DNA from: Bog-473 sp963777485
GTDB taxonomy: Bacteria; Actinomycetota; Acidimicrobiia; Acidimicrobiales; RAAP-2
Assembly: GCA_963777485.1 (NCBI GenBank)
Contig: CAVZQP010000002.1
Location: forward strand, 930,001-994,000
DNA length: 64,000 nt
Direction: 5' to 3'
In this document: one piece after another, positions 51,722 through 60,630 of the stretch
Position numbering within the stretch: position 1 is the stretch's first letter
How the letters are laid out: each line of letters starts with the position of its first letter
The notes under the pieces: model-generated
Databases searched by the model: none
What the model saw: the letters and a program-made list of their open reading frames with translations, nothing else
What the model was told of the DNA's origin: nothing
Position numbers and translations under genes: made by a program

Positions 51722-52600
51722 CTACACCAGGCCAACCAGCTCGATGATTTCGTCGATGAGCCGCTCAGGCGCCTCCACGTTGAGGAGGTGTCCCGCTCCC
51801 TCGAGTGGGACGAGACGCGCGCCTCGGATGTGATCAGCGAGGAAAGACGAGTTCGGTAACGGATGGACTTGATCCTCGGTCCCACAGATGACAACGGTCG
51901 GCACGGCAACCTCAACCAAGCGCTGGCTGACGTCGTGGTTGAAGAGGACTTGGGCTAACTCGTCGGGACCAATAGTCCGGGGTTGTGCCAGGGCTTCTCT
52001 TGAAAATGCTTCATAGAGGTCGCCGTGTTCGGCTCGGAATAGTGCTGAGACCGCCAACTCGAGGTCATCCACCGCTTCGATCTGACCGGACTCATAACGA
52101 GAGGCTGCCGCCTCCAGATAGGCATCAGTGGGCAGCGTCAGTCCCACTCCTCCGGCGGTGGTGGCAACGAGGCCCAGAGCGCTCACTGACTCGGGGGAGT
52201 CAAGTACTGCATGCAATGCCGCCATTCCACCCATCGAATGCCCCACCACGCAGCACAGGGTTGTCAGTAGGGAGCCGATCACGGTCGCGATGTCGGAGCC
52301 CAACAGCCGCGCCGAATCAGCCGGTGGGACTTGGACCGATTCTCCCGTGCCTCGCTGATCGAAGACGACGACCCGGCACACCTCGCCCAGAGAACGGCCC
52401 TGTGGAGCCCACAGCGCTCGTTCGGCATCGGATTCGCAGAGTTCGGACACCACAGACCGCCAGCCTCGATGATCTGCTCCACCTCCCGAGACCAAGACGA
52501 CGGGCGGACCGTTCGTGAGTCCCATGGTCCATGCGACGAGGACGGCCCCGTCAGCGCAGGAAATCTCTCGTCGCTCTGGGGTAGGTGGAGCGATGGCCAT
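51722..52600 (-). CDS. Alpha/beta hydrolase
   Basis: Serine hydrolase fold, 292 residues. The oxyanion-type VLVSGGGADHRGWRSV stretch, nucleophile elbow CCVVGHSMGGMAALHA, catalytic aspartate in VICGTEDQVHPLPN and histidine in LEGAGHLLNVEAP are all present. FDQRGTGES near residue 97 is typical of epoxide-hydrolase or haloperoxidase-like members. ATG 52600 is 8 nt after TACGGT (complement of 52609-52614). A 252-bp gap separates its end from the frameshifted gene and contains nothing recognisable. Confidence 0.88.
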   Translation of the reverse strand: MAIAPPTPERREISCADGAVLVAWTMGLTNGPPVVLVSGGGADHRGWRSVVSELCESDAERALWAPQGRSLGEVCRVVVFDQRGTGESVQVPPADSARLLGSDIATVIGSLLTTLCCVVGHSMGGMAALHAVLDSPESVSALGLVATTAGGVGLTLPTDAYLEAAASRYESGQIEAVDDLELAVSALFRAEHGDLYEAFSREALAQPRTIGPDELAQVLFNHDVSQRLVEVAVPTVVICGTEDQVHPLPNSSFLADHIRGARLVPLEGAGHLLNVEAPERLIDEIIELVGLV

Positions 52601-52627
52601 ACGACCCGACCGTACGTCTCTGCGAAC

Positions 52628-54280
52628 TCAGCCGGCGCTGAGCCGCGCCGCAGCCTCCGGGTCGATGCCCCACTTGCGGTTCGCCGCGTTCTGCGAGGTC
52701 GCCCGGTACATGACGACCTGGTCGCGGCCGGCCCGCTTCGCGTCGTACATGGCGTTGTCGGCGTCCTGCAGGATGTGCGTCGAGGCCGTCGAGTCGTCGG
52801 AGGTGACCACGACGCCGATGCTCGAGGTCACCTCCAGCTGGGCGTCGCCGAAGTCGATCGGCTCACTGAGCCCACGACGGATCCGGTCGGCCATCTCGTA
52901 GGCGTCCTCCTCGTGGTCGACCTCGGCGAGCGCCACGAACTCGTCACCACCGAAACGCGCCACGAGGTCGACCCCCCGGGTCATGGCCGTCATCCGGTTG
53001 GCCATCTCCTTGAGAACGAGGTCACCGGCCGAATGGTCGGCGCGGTCGTTGACCAGCTTGAAGCGATCGAGGTCGATGAACATCAGCGCCAGCGCCGCGC
53101 TGCGCCTGCCCACGTGGCCGAGCGCCTCTTCCAGGCGCTCCATGAACATGCTCCGGTTCGCCAGGCCGGTGAGGCTGTCGTGCGAGGCCGCGAACGCGAT
53201 CTGTTCGGCCATCTCGCACCGTTCGATGGCGAGGCCGACCATGCTCGCCAGCTGGTCGAGCCTCCGTAGTTCCTCGCTCCCGAAGTACGGCATGTAGGGG
53301 CTGATCTTCACCGCGAGGATGTGGGTGTTGCCCCCGGTCGTGCGCACGTTGATCCGTCGTTGCTCGTCCTTGATCCGGTCGCGCTTGCGACCGTTCCCGT
53401 TACGGATATCCCACCGTCCGCGGGCCTTGCCGTCGGCCGGGGTCGAGTACTGCGCGACGACGGCACCGTCGCGTGTCAGCAGCTCCGCCTTGGAAGCACC
53501 GACCAGTGCGCAGACGTGGGGCAACAGCCGGTCGCCCACGTCCTTGGAGCCACCGGCCGTGACGAGCTCGGTCATTGCCCGTTTGAACGCGACGTCTTCG
53601 CGTCGGCTGAGCGGCACCCGCAAGAAGGACGGGAGAACGAGTGCGGTGAGGAACAAGATGCCCATCACCACGGTGAGCATCTCGGAGATCAGCGCAGTCG
53701 TGGTTCCCTGCAGTGCGAGCGCCGCCACGACGACCTGCACCTGCAGGCCCGCCACCGCCACCGCCAGGAGGCGCATCCGGTACGCGGCGATCGGAGGCTC
53801 GCCGATCCCTGCCCTGAAGAGGCGGACGACGACGTAGGCAAACAGGAAAGTGAACTGCACGAGGAAGAGGATGCGGTACGCCGACCAGTGCGGCGGCGGC
53901 GCGACACCGGAGAACGGCAGATACTGCAGCCAGAAGGTGAACGCGACGATGGCGACGGTCACCGCGACCGCGAGCACGTGCACGGCATCGGACGCATCGC
54001 GGAACGACGTGGCAAAGCGGAACAGGCAATAGGGCATGATCAGCAGCAGCGCGACCACGACCTTGCCCACGGTGACGTGCGCCACCCAGCTGGGCGCGAA
54101 CTTCACCACGAGCGAGATCCCGCCGAGGATGGCGAAAGAGAGCGCGACCCAGCCCGCACCGCGGATCCTGTGACGGATCCACTGCAAAGCGGTGAGCGCG
54201 GCCAAGAGAACGAACTCGACGAGCGAGATGTCACTCAGAACTTGAATCCAATGCTCCACCGCTATGGTCCCCTCTTCCAC
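52628..54280 (-). CDS. Membrane-bound diguanylate cyclase with GAF-like and GGDEF domains
   Basis: Synthesises cyclic di-GMP. The protein is up to 550 residues. About seven hydrophobic segments fill residues 15-225, then a GAF-like domain (about 235-365) and a GGDEF domain (about 375-535). The active-site loop is ARFGGDEFVALAE near residue 443, unchanged from the active consensus, so the enzyme should be catalytic. FIDLDRFKLVNDRADHSAGD supplies metal and substrate ligands. The start may be GTG 54280 or GTG 54259; GAGGGGA precedes the second. Cytoplasmic signal output; the sensed ligand is unknown. Confidence 0.92.
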   Translation of the reverse strand: MEEGTIAVEHWIQVLSDISLVEFVLLAALTALQWIRHRIRGAGWVALSFAILGGISLVVKFAPSWVAHVTVGKVVVALLLIMPYCLFRFATSFRDASDAVHVLAVAVTVAIVAFTFWLQYLPFSGVAPPPHWSAYRILFLVQFTFLFAYVVVRLFRAGIGEPPIAAYRMRLLAVAVAGLQVQVVVAALALQGTTTALISEMLTVVMGILFLTALVLPSFLRVPLSRREDVAFKRAMTELVTAGGSKDVGDRLLPHVCALVGASKAELLTRDGAVVAQYSTPADGKARGRWDIRNGNGRKRDRIKDEQRRINVRTTGGNTHILAVKISPYMPYFGSEELRRLDQLASMVGLAIERCEMAEQIAFAASHDSLTGLANRSMFMERLEEALGHVGRRSAALALMFIDLDRFKLVNDRADHSAGDLVLKEMANRMTAMTRGVDLVARFGGDEFVALAEVDHEEDAYEMADRIRRGLSEPIDFGDAQLEVTSSIGVVVTSDDSTASTHILQDADNAMYDAKRAGRDQVVMYRATSQNAANRKWGIDPEAAARLSAG

Positions 54281-54555
54281 AGCGTCGCCAAACGCAGACC
54301 TCCTCGGACCCGGGCTCCCAGAAACCCGGCGGGTATCTGGGTCAGAACACTACTACCCGGGGCCGTTTTGTGAAGGGATCGAACCGCAATTTCCTCCGGA
54401 ATTCACATGGTTTCAATCAGCGTCGCGGCGCGGTTACCAAACGGGCATCACATGCATGCAGCCGTGTCGTCGGCGCACGGGCGACGTGTCAGAGCGCACG
54501 CCGCATCGGCACGACGGGGTCGGTACTGTGGGGCGTCGAGCAAGCGGGAGGTGCG

Positions 54556-54909
54556 GTGGTGCAGGACTGGGCCCGGCCCGTGGTGCACTGGGAGATCGAG
54601 GCCAAGGACCCCGAGCGCCAGAAAGCGTTCTACGCCGACCTCTTCAATTGGAAGATCGGTGAAGGGTTCATCATGGAGGTACAGCCCGGCATCGGCGGGC
54701 CCGAGCCCGGGCCGGCCGGGCACATCCGGCAGGGCGAGCGCTCCGGCGTGACCCTCTACGTCCAGGTCGCCAACCTGCGCGCCTCGCTGGACAAGTCGGT
54801 TCAGCTCGGCGCCACCATCGTGGCCGAACCCTTCGACGTGCCCGGCGGGCCGACGCTCGCCGCGGTCACCGACCCCGAGGGCAATCCCCTCATGCTGGTG
54901 CAGGCCTGA
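54556..54909 (+). CDS. VOC-fold protein
   Basis: The protein is 117 residues from GTG 54556, with GGGAGG (54546-54551) just upstream. The fold starts PVVHWEIEAKDPERQKAFYA with the metal-binding His, then LFNWKIGEGF and ends TDPEGNPLMLVQA; the expected last Glu ligand is Gln or missing, so metal binding is uncertain. It is 2 bp before the next gene, so likely co-transcribed with it and the enoyl-CoA hydratase. Confidence 0.82.
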   Translation: MVQDWARPVVHWEIEAKDPERQKAFYADLFNWKIGEGFIMEVQPGIGGPEPGPAGHIRQGERSGVTLYVQVANLRASLDKSVQLGATIVAEPFDVPGGPTLAAVTDPEGNPLMLVQA

Positions 54910-54911
54910 CG

Positions 54912-55202
54912 ATGTCGGTCGTCGAGGTCACGACGTTCCGCCTCGCCGAGGGGATCAGCGACGAGTCCTTTCTCGCCCTGGACAAGCGGTTGCAGACCGA
55001 GCTCATCCCGAACCGTTCCGGCTTCCTCCGGCGGACGACCGCGCGCCACGGCCAGGAATGGCTGGTCGTCACCCTCTGGTGGAGCGATGACGATGCCGCC
55101 GCGTTCTACCGGGAAACCCAGGACGACCCGATCCAGACGGAGTTCGCCCGGGCCGCCGAGGCGGGCACGCTGCACTCGACGCGCTTCGAAACCCTGGACT
55201 GA
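54912..55202 (+). CDS. Dimeric alpha/beta-barrel-type small protein
   Basis: The protein is 96 residues, with the size and pattern (VVEVTTFRLAEGISDESFLA, then WLVVTLWWSDDDAAAFYRE) of ABM-like or similar ferredoxin-fold monooxygenase-related proteins. No catalytic residues can be assigned. It sits between the VOC gene and the enoyl-CoA hydratase with almost no spacing. Confidence 0.75.
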   Translation: MSVVEVTTFRLAEGISDESFLALDKRLQTELIPNRSGFLRRTTARHGQEWLVVTLWWSDDDAAAFYRETQDDPIQTEFARAAEAGTLHSTRFETLD

Positions 55203-55203
55203 G

Positions 55204-56040
55204 GTGGACGTATCCGAGCTGAAGGTCACGCGCTACGAGGTGCGCGATCGGGTCGCCACGGTCACCCTGCACCGGCCTGAGCGACTGAACGCGTGGACCG
55301 GGCGCATGCACGCCGAGTACCGGGCCCTGCTGGAGCGGGCGGGTGCCGACCCGGCCGTCCGGGTCATCGTGGTGACGGGCTCGGGGCGTGGGTTCTGCGC
55401 CGGTGCCGACAGCCGTGCTCTCGAGGGGCATGTCGAGCGGGGCGGGTACGACGCCGGCCTGGGCGACGACGTGTCGATGCCGGGCTACGGCGTGCGGCCG
55501 GAGTTCGACGCCGACTTCGCGTATCAGTTCGGGATCCCCAAGCCGATCATCGCCGCCATCAACGGGCCGGCGGCCGGCGTGGGCCTGGTGCTCGCGTGCT
55601 ACTGCGACCTGCGCTTCGCCGCGCGGGGGGCGAAGCTGACGACCTCGCACGGCCGGCTCGGGCTGCCGGCCGAGTACGGCCTGTCCTGGCTGCTGCCGCG
55701 CCTGATCGGCGTCACGCGCGCCGCCGATCTCCTGCTGTCGAGCCGCGTCGTGCTGGCCGAGGAGGCCGAAGAGCTCGGGCTCGTCAACCGGGCGCTCGCG
55801 CCGGAGGAGCTCATGGCGCACACTTACGCCTACGCCGGGTCGCTCGCCCGCGAGATCGCCCCGTCGTCGCTCGCCGCGACCAAGCTGCAGCTCTACCGTG
55901 ACCTGCACCTCGACGCCGCGTCCTCGGTCCGGGACGCGGGGGTGCGCATGGCCGAGATGATGCAGGGTGCCGATTTCGCCGAGGGCGTGGCCGCCCTGAC
56001 GGAGAAGCGGGCGCCCGACTTCCCCGACCGAGCAGGCTGA
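55204..56040 (+). CDS. Enoyl-CoA hydratase/isomerase family protein
   Basis: Crotonase-fold enzyme, 278 residues. The oxyanion-hole segments are RGFCAGADSRALEG and INGPAAGVGLVLACYCDLRF. The following HGRLGLPAEYGLSWLLPRLI has Glu-164-like and Gly-rich positions seen in hydratases. Last gene of a short VOC-containing operon, starting at GTG 55204. Precise reaction in the crotonase family cannot be read off. Confidence 0.9.
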   Translation: MDVSELKVTRYEVRDRVATVTLHRPERLNAWTGRMHAEYRALLERAGADPAVRVIVVTGSGRGFCAGADSRALEGHVERGGYDAGLGDDVSMPGYGVRPEFDADFAYQFGIPKPIIAAINGPAAGVGLVLACYCDLRFAARGAKLTTSHGRLGLPAEYGLSWLLPRLIGVTRAADLLLSSRVVLAEEAEELGLVNRALAPEELMAHTYAYAGSLAREIAPSSLAATKLQLYRDLHLDAASSVRDAGVRMAEMMQGADFAEGVAALTEKRAPDFPDRAG

Positions 56041-56061
56041 TCTCAATAGGAAGACGGGCGC

Positions 56062-57240
56062 TCAGCCGTCGACGCCGACCGGCAGCTTCGCCACGTCCCA
56101 GTCGAGCAGCGCGACCGCCTGGCGGAAGGCGAAGCGGTCCGTCATCCCGGCCACGTAGGCCACTGCGGCCCGCACGGCCTCCTCACTCCCGGCCACGACG
56201 TCGGGCGAGTGGCTCGGTGCCCCCTCGGCGACGAGATGGGGCCGGTCGGCGAAGTGCTCGACGAGCGCGCGTAACACCGCCACCACGGCCTCGCCCTGGC
56301 GGAGCGACGCTTCGCGCAAGTAGATCCGCTCGTAGTTGCAGGCGCGGAAGGCGGCGAGCGCCTCCGCCTCCTCTTCTTCCATGCCGACCTGGCCGGTGCG
56401 CAGCGTGGCGGACACCACCCCGGCGATGAAGGCGCCGAGCTGCGCGCCGCGGGTTTCCCCGCACCGATCGCGCACGGAGTGGGGCAGCTGCGGCGGCGCC
56501 ACGATCCCCGCCAGCACCGCGTCCTCCCAGTCGTGGCACACGTACGCGATCCGGTCGGCCCAGCTCACCACCTCGCCTTCGGGCGTCGACGGCGCCGGCC
56601 GGGACCAGCTGTGGTTCGCGATCCCGTCGACTGTCTGCGCGCAGAGGTTCAACGGCGCGAGCGAGACCAGCGCGCCCCACGGTGCGTGGTCGAAGCCCCC
56701 GGCCACGTAGGGGTCGAGCGCATCCTCGCTGGCATGGCCGCCCGGGCCGTGGCCACAGTCATGGCCCAGCGCGATCGCCTCGGTGAGCGCCACGTTCAGC
56801 CGCAGCGCCCGGGCGATGGCGCTTGCTACCTGGGCCACCTCGAGCGCATGGGTCAGCCGGGTGCGCTGATGGTCCTGAGGGAAGACGAAGACCTGGGTCT
56901 TGCCGGCCAGGCGGCGGAACGAGGTGGCATGGAGGATCCGGTCGCGGTCGCGCTCGAAGCAAGTGCGCCATTCGTCGGGCTCCTCGCGGCGCGGGCGTTC
57001 GCCGGCGCCCTCGGCGCGGGTGGCGCCGGGCGCGAGCAGCGTCGTCTCGAGTCCCTCGCGTTCGGCGCGGCCACGGGCCGCCACGGGCTCGGGGCGTTCG
57101 GTCGCCGGCGCGCCGGGGGCCGGACCGATCCGGGCGTGGGAGTCGGCGTGGGCCAGGCGCACGGGGCCGGAGTAGCCCGCCATCGTCGCTGCCCAGCGGA
57201 CATTGCGTTCCGTCCCCACGGGCCCGTCGGCTCCGCTCAT
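56062..57240 (-). CDS. dgt: dGTP triphosphohydrolase-like HD-domain protein
   Basis: Hydrolyses dNTPs to nucleosides and triphosphate, controlling nucleotide pools. The protein is 392 residues. The HD-domain ligands are visible in QRTRLTHALEVAQVASAIAR and IALGHDCGHGPGGHASEDAL (HD pair), with the last Asp in VVSWADRIAYVCHDWEDAV. The FRRLAGKTQVFVFPQDHQRT stretch is typical of bacterial Dgt-like proteins. ATG 57240 starts the family N terminus; the longer open frame upstream is not used. Confidence 0.92.
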   Translation of the reverse strand: MSGADGPVGTERNVRWAATMAGYSGPVRLAHADSHARIGPAPGAPATERPEPVAARGRAEREGLETTLLAPGATRAEGAGERPRREEPDEWRTCFERDRDRILHATSFRRLAGKTQVFVFPQDHQRTRLTHALEVAQVASAIARALRLNVALTEAIALGHDCGHGPGGHASEDALDPYVAGGFDHAPWGALVSLAPLNLCAQTVDGIANHSWSRPAPSTPEGEVVSWADRIAYVCHDWEDAVLAGIVAPPQLPHSVRDRCGETRGAQLGAFIAGVVSATLRTGQVGMEEEEAEALAAFRACNYERIYLREASLRQGEAVVAVLRALVEHFADRPHLVAEGAPSHSPDVVAGSEEAVRAAVAYVAGMTDRFAFRQAVALLDWDVAKLPVGVDG

Positions 57241-57321
57241 GCCGTGCAGTCTTTCGCGTGGCAGTAACGTCCAGGAGACCAGGACACGGCCCGGAAGCGG
57301 CCACGAGAGGAGTGACACCAG

Positions 57322-57558
57322 GTGGACGTGCGTATCGGCATCACCCACACCCCCAAGGAGCTCGAGGTGGAGATGCCCGAGGACGCGGACCGCGACACGC
57401 TGGTGAAGGACATAGAGAAGGTGCTCGACACGGGTGACGGCGTCCTCTGGCTGACCGACCGCAAGGGTCGCAAGGTCGGGGTGCCGGTCGTCAAGATCGC
57501 CTATGTCGAGGTCGGGGCGCCGTCCTCCGAGCGCCGCGTCGGGTTCGGCGCACCCTGA
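57322..57558 (+). CDS. DUF3107 family protein
   Basis: The protein is 78 residues, a small beta-rich protein (VDVRIGITHTPKELEVEMPE, then LTDRKGRKVGVPVVKIAYVE) conserved across actinobacteria and of unknown function. GAGAGGAG lies 8-15 nt before GTG 57322. It precedes the two ArsA-like ATPase genes on the same strand with a 37-bp gap and may share their transcript. Confidence 0.85.
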   Translation: MDVRIGITHTPKELEVEMPEDADRDTLVKDIEKVLDTGDGVLWLTDRKGRKVGVPVVKIAYVEVGAPSSERRVGFGAP

Positions 57559-57595
57559 GGGCACGGACCCCCGTGGCGGGACGGATGCGGGTCCT

Positions 57596-58552
57596 TTGAG
57601 CGTGGCCGTCGACCTCCTCGACCTGAAGCTGGTCTTCGTCACCGGCAAGGGCGGCGTCGGCAAGACGACGGTCGCGGCGGGCCTGGCCCAGCTGGCCGCC
57701 GAGCACGGCAAGCGCGTCCTGGTCTGCGAGACCGACGCCAAGGGGGACGTGCCCGAGCTCTTCGAGGCGCCGCCGACGGACTTCACGCCGCGGGAGATCG
57801 CGCCGGGCATCTGGTCCATGTCCATGGACACCGAGGCGTCGCTGCGCGAGTACCTCAAGCTGCACCTGCGCATCCCGATCGTCGGCCGCATCGGCCCGCT
57901 GGCCAAGGCATTCGACTTCGTCGCGACGGCGGCCCCCGGGGTGCGGGAGATCCTGACCGTCGGCAAATTCTGCTGGGAGGTCAAGGAGCGCCACTACGAC
58001 CTGGTGGTCGTCGACGCGCCGGCGACCGGCCATATCGTGGGCCAGCTGGCCGCGCCGCAGGCCATCAACGACCTCGTGAAGGTCGGCCTCATCCGCGGCC
58101 AGACCGACTGGATGCTCGAGATCCTCTCGGACCCGCAGCAGACCGGCCTCGTGGCGGTCTGCACACCCGAGGAGATGCCGGTCAACGAGACGATCGAGCT
58201 GGCGACACGCATCCGCGAGGAGACGACGGTGCAGATGTCGGCGGTCGTGGTCAACCGCGTCCTGCCCGAATTGTTCGGGCAGCGGGAGGAGGAGATCTTC
58301 GAGCAGTTGCGCCAGCCCGAGACCGAAGAGGTGTTGTCCGGGCGCGCCGGCGGGTCGGTGGCCCCGGTGCTCGAGGCCGCCCGGCTCGCGGTCACGCTGC
58401 GTCGCACACGGTCGACCCACCTGCAGCACCTGCAGGCACGGCTCCCCGAGGGCATGCCCGTGCTGTTGCTGCCCTACCTCTTCGCACGCAGTTTCGGCGC
58501 CCGCACGACCCGCCAGGTCGCCCATGCGCTGGGCGAGGAGCTCGGTCTGTGA
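57596..58552 (+). CDS. ArsA/Get3-like ATPase, first of a pair
   Basis: Deviant-Walker P-loop ATPase, 318 residues. The P-loop is FVTGKGGVGKTTVAAGLAQL with the signature lysine of the SIMIBI class; the switch region is VVVDAPATGHIVGQLAAPQA. It resembles the smaller subunit of the mycobacterial Rv3679/Rv3680 pair, which forms a Get3-like complex. Start TTG 57596 or GTG 57602. It overlaps the second ATPase gene by 4 bp (GTGA). Role as anion pump is unlikely without an ArsB; a protein- or membrane-targeting function is inferred. Confidence 0.88.
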   Translation: MSVAVDLLDLKLVFVTGKGGVGKTTVAAGLAQLAAEHGKRVLVCETDAKGDVPELFEAPPTDFTPREIAPGIWSMSMDTEASLREYLKLHLRIPIVGRIGPLAKAFDFVATAAPGVREILTVGKFCWEVKERHYDLVVVDAPATGHIVGQLAAPQAINDLVKVGLIRGQTDWMLEILSDPQQTGLVAVCTPEEMPVNETIELATRIREETTVQMSAVVVNRVLPELFGQREEEIFEQLRQPETEEVLSGRAGGSVAPVLEAARLAVTLRRTRSTHLQHLQARLPEGMPVLLLPYLFARSFGARTTRQVAHALGEELGL

Positions 58553-59712
58553 CGGCGGCCAAGGACGCAGGCACGGCGAGGACCGTCGCCCAGCTCCTGG
58601 CGGCGAAGGACATCGTCATCGCCTGCGGGCCCGGCGGCGTGGGCAAGACGACGACCGCAGCGGCGCTGGCGGCGAAGGCGGTCGTCGAAGAGGGTGGCCG
58701 GGTGCTCGTGCTCACCGTCGACCCGGCGCGCCGGCTGGCCGACGCGCTCGGCCTGAAGGGGATCGGCAACGACGAGGTCCGCATCCCCGACGATGTGTTC
58801 GCCGGGGCGGCCGCCCATCCGAGAGGCGAGCTGTGGGCGGCGATGCTCGACACCAAGCAGAGCTGGGACGACCTCATCCGCGCCCATGCGCCCGACGAGG
58901 AGACCCGCGAGCAGATCCTGGCCAACCCGCTCTACCAGAACATCTCGGCGCGTTTCGTGCAGTCGCACGACTACATCGCGATGGAGCGGCTCTACGAGAT
59001 CCACACGGAGGGCAAGTACGACCTCATCGTCGTCGACACGCCACCGACGCGCAACGCGCTCGACTTCCTCGATGCGCCCCAGCGCATGGCCGACTTCTTC
59101 TCGTCGCGCCTGTTGCGCTGGCTGATCGTGCCGTACCGGTCGCGGCTGGTGAACGTCGCCGCCCGCCCCTTCTACCAGGTGGCCGACCGGATCCTCGGCA
59201 CGCAGTTCCTGGCGGACATCTCGGAGTTCTTCATCTTGTTCCAGTCGATGTACACCGGCTTCGTCGAGCGGGCCGAGGCGGTGACGCGCCTGCTGTCGGA
59301 CCGGCGCACGACGTTCATGGTCGTGTCCACGCTCGAGGCGACGCCGGTGCGCGAGGCGGAGTTCTTCTCGTCCGAGCTGACGGCGCGCAAGCTGCATCTC
59401 GGGGCGGTCGTGCTCAACAAGGTGCTGCCCGAGTACCTCCGCGACGCCAAGACGGACAAGCTGGCGCAGGCGATGGACAAGGATTCCGTTCAGCTCGCCG
59501 AAGGGCTGACGGACGACCCGGCCGTGGCGGCGAGGGTGATCGTCGAGGTGGCCGAGAGCTTCTTGAACTTCGCCGTCGTGGCGCGGCGCGAGGCCGAGCA
59601 GATGGCGGAGCTGCGGGGGGCGCCCGACGTCCTCGTGACCGTGCCGTTCTTCGACGCCGACATCTACGACATGGGCGGGCTGCTCCGACTGGGCGCGCAG
59701 GTCTGGGACTGA
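58549..59712 (+). CDS. ArsA/Get3-like ATPase, second of a pair
   Basis: The protein is 387 residues. The P-loop is VIACGPGGVGKTTTAAALAA, with an Ala/Cys-Gly before it, and the switch region is LIVVDTPPTRNALDFLDAPQ, also TVDPARRLADALGL as in ArsA A-motif loops. An internal hydrophobic/helical segment around residues 180-240 resembles the client-binding region of Get3. GTG start overlaps the first ATPase gene. The pair is probably a heterodimer. Confidence 0.9.
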   Translation: MTAAKDAGTARTVAQLLAAKDIVIACGPGGVGKTTTAAALAAKAVVEEGGRVLVLTVDPARRLADALGLKGIGNDEVRIPDDVFAGAAAHPRGELWAAMLDTKQSWDDLIRAHAPDEETREQILANPLYQNISARFVQSHDYIAMERLYEIHTEGKYDLIVVDTPPTRNALDFLDAPQRMADFFSSRLLRWLIVPYRSRLVNVAARPFYQVADRILGTQFLADISEFFILFQSMYTGFVERAEAVTRLLSDRRTTFMVVSTLEATPVREAEFFSSELTARKLHLGAVVLNKVLPEYLRDAKTDKLAQAMDKDSVQLAEGLTDDPAVAARVIVEVAESFLNFAVVARREAEQMAELRGAPDVLVTVPFFDADIYDMGGLLRLGAQVWD

Positions 59713-59719
59713 CGGCGTC

Positions 59720-59772
59720 GTTCCGCCGGAACCGTCCCGGCCGTCGGACCCGGCTGCCTCGCCAGGGAGGCA
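59720..59772 (+). terminator. Two hairpins after the ArsA-like operon
   Basis: GTTCC-GCC-GGAAC (59720-59732) and TGCCTC-GCCAGG-GAGGCA (59755-59772) follow the stop codon by 7 and 42 bp. Neither has a T-tract. They could act together as a terminator. The rest of the 243-bp gap to the next gene shows nothing more than its promoter. Confidence 0.4.
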
Positions 59773-59955
59773 CCGTCGCCATGTTCACACCGCCTTGCCC
59801 GATCCCTGCTCATGCGCTCCGCTCTGCGCAGATGGGAGTGCTCGTTCCGTCACAGTGAGCACAACGGTGTGCGCATTCCACGCCGCGTGAGCAGGATTTG
59901 GCGAATGCGACGCTGAAAGGCAAACCTCGGCTACGGGGCGCGTACCATCGGTGCC

Positions 59956-60615
59956 ATGACCCAGCTCATCAACCCCGAGGTCCTCGAGTACGCCGACGCC
60001 CACACCACCGCGCCGACGGCGCACCTCGAGGAGGTCGACGCCTCGACCAAGGCCGACTTCCCCGCCTGGGGGATGATGGTCGGGCGTCAGGAAGGCCGCT
60101 TCCTCGAGATGCTGGTGTTCGCCCTCCAGGCGACGAGCGTCCTCGAGATCGGGACCTTCACCGGCTACTCGGCCATCGCCATGGTGGCCGGGCTGGCCAA
60201 GGGCGGCTCGATCATCTCGTTGGAGGTGGACCCGCACCACGCCAAGGTGGCCCGGGGGAACATCGCCGCCGCCGGCTACGAGAGCTACGTCAGCGTCATC
60301 GAGGGGCCGGCGCTGCGCTCGCTCGAGGAGCTGCAGGGTCCCTTCGACCTCGTCTTCATCGACGCCGACAAGGTCTCCTACGACGCCTACTACGAGGCGG
60401 TCCTGCCCAAGCTCTCCCCGCACGGCCTGATCGTCGTCGACAACACGCTGCAGTCGGGCGGCGTCCTGGCGTCCGAGGAGCACCCCCACGAGGGCGCGCG
60501 GGCGTTGCGCGCCTTCAACGACAAGGTGGTGAACGACCCCCGCGTGGTGTGCGTGCTCACCACCGTCCGCGACGGCGTGACCCTTATCCGCCGCGCCGCG
60601 CCCGCCCGGAACTGA
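59956..60615 (+). CDS. SAM-dependent O-methyltransferase (CCoAOMT-like family)
   Basis: The protein is 219 residues. The SAM-binding motif is VLEIGTFTGYSAIAMVAGLA (about 62-81), with LEVDPHHAKVARGN and FDLVFIDADKVSYDAYYEAV supplying the acidic metal and SAM ligands, and IVVDNTLQSGGVL. ATG 59956 is 7 nt after TACCAT (59943-59948), so leaderless. Family members methylate catechol-like hydroxyls; the substrate is unknown. Confidence 0.92.
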   Translation: MTQLINPEVLEYADAHTTAPTAHLEEVDASTKADFPAWGMMVGRQEGRFLEMLVFALQATSVLEIGTFTGYSAIAMVAGLAKGGSIISLEVDPHHAKVARGNIAAAGYESYVSVIEGPALRSLEELQGPFDLVFIDADKVSYDAYYEAVLPKLSPHGLIVVDNTLQSGGVLASEEHPHEGARALRAFNDKVVNDPRVVCVLTTVRDGVTLIRRAAPARN

Positions 60616-60630
60616 CCGGGGACCGCCCGC

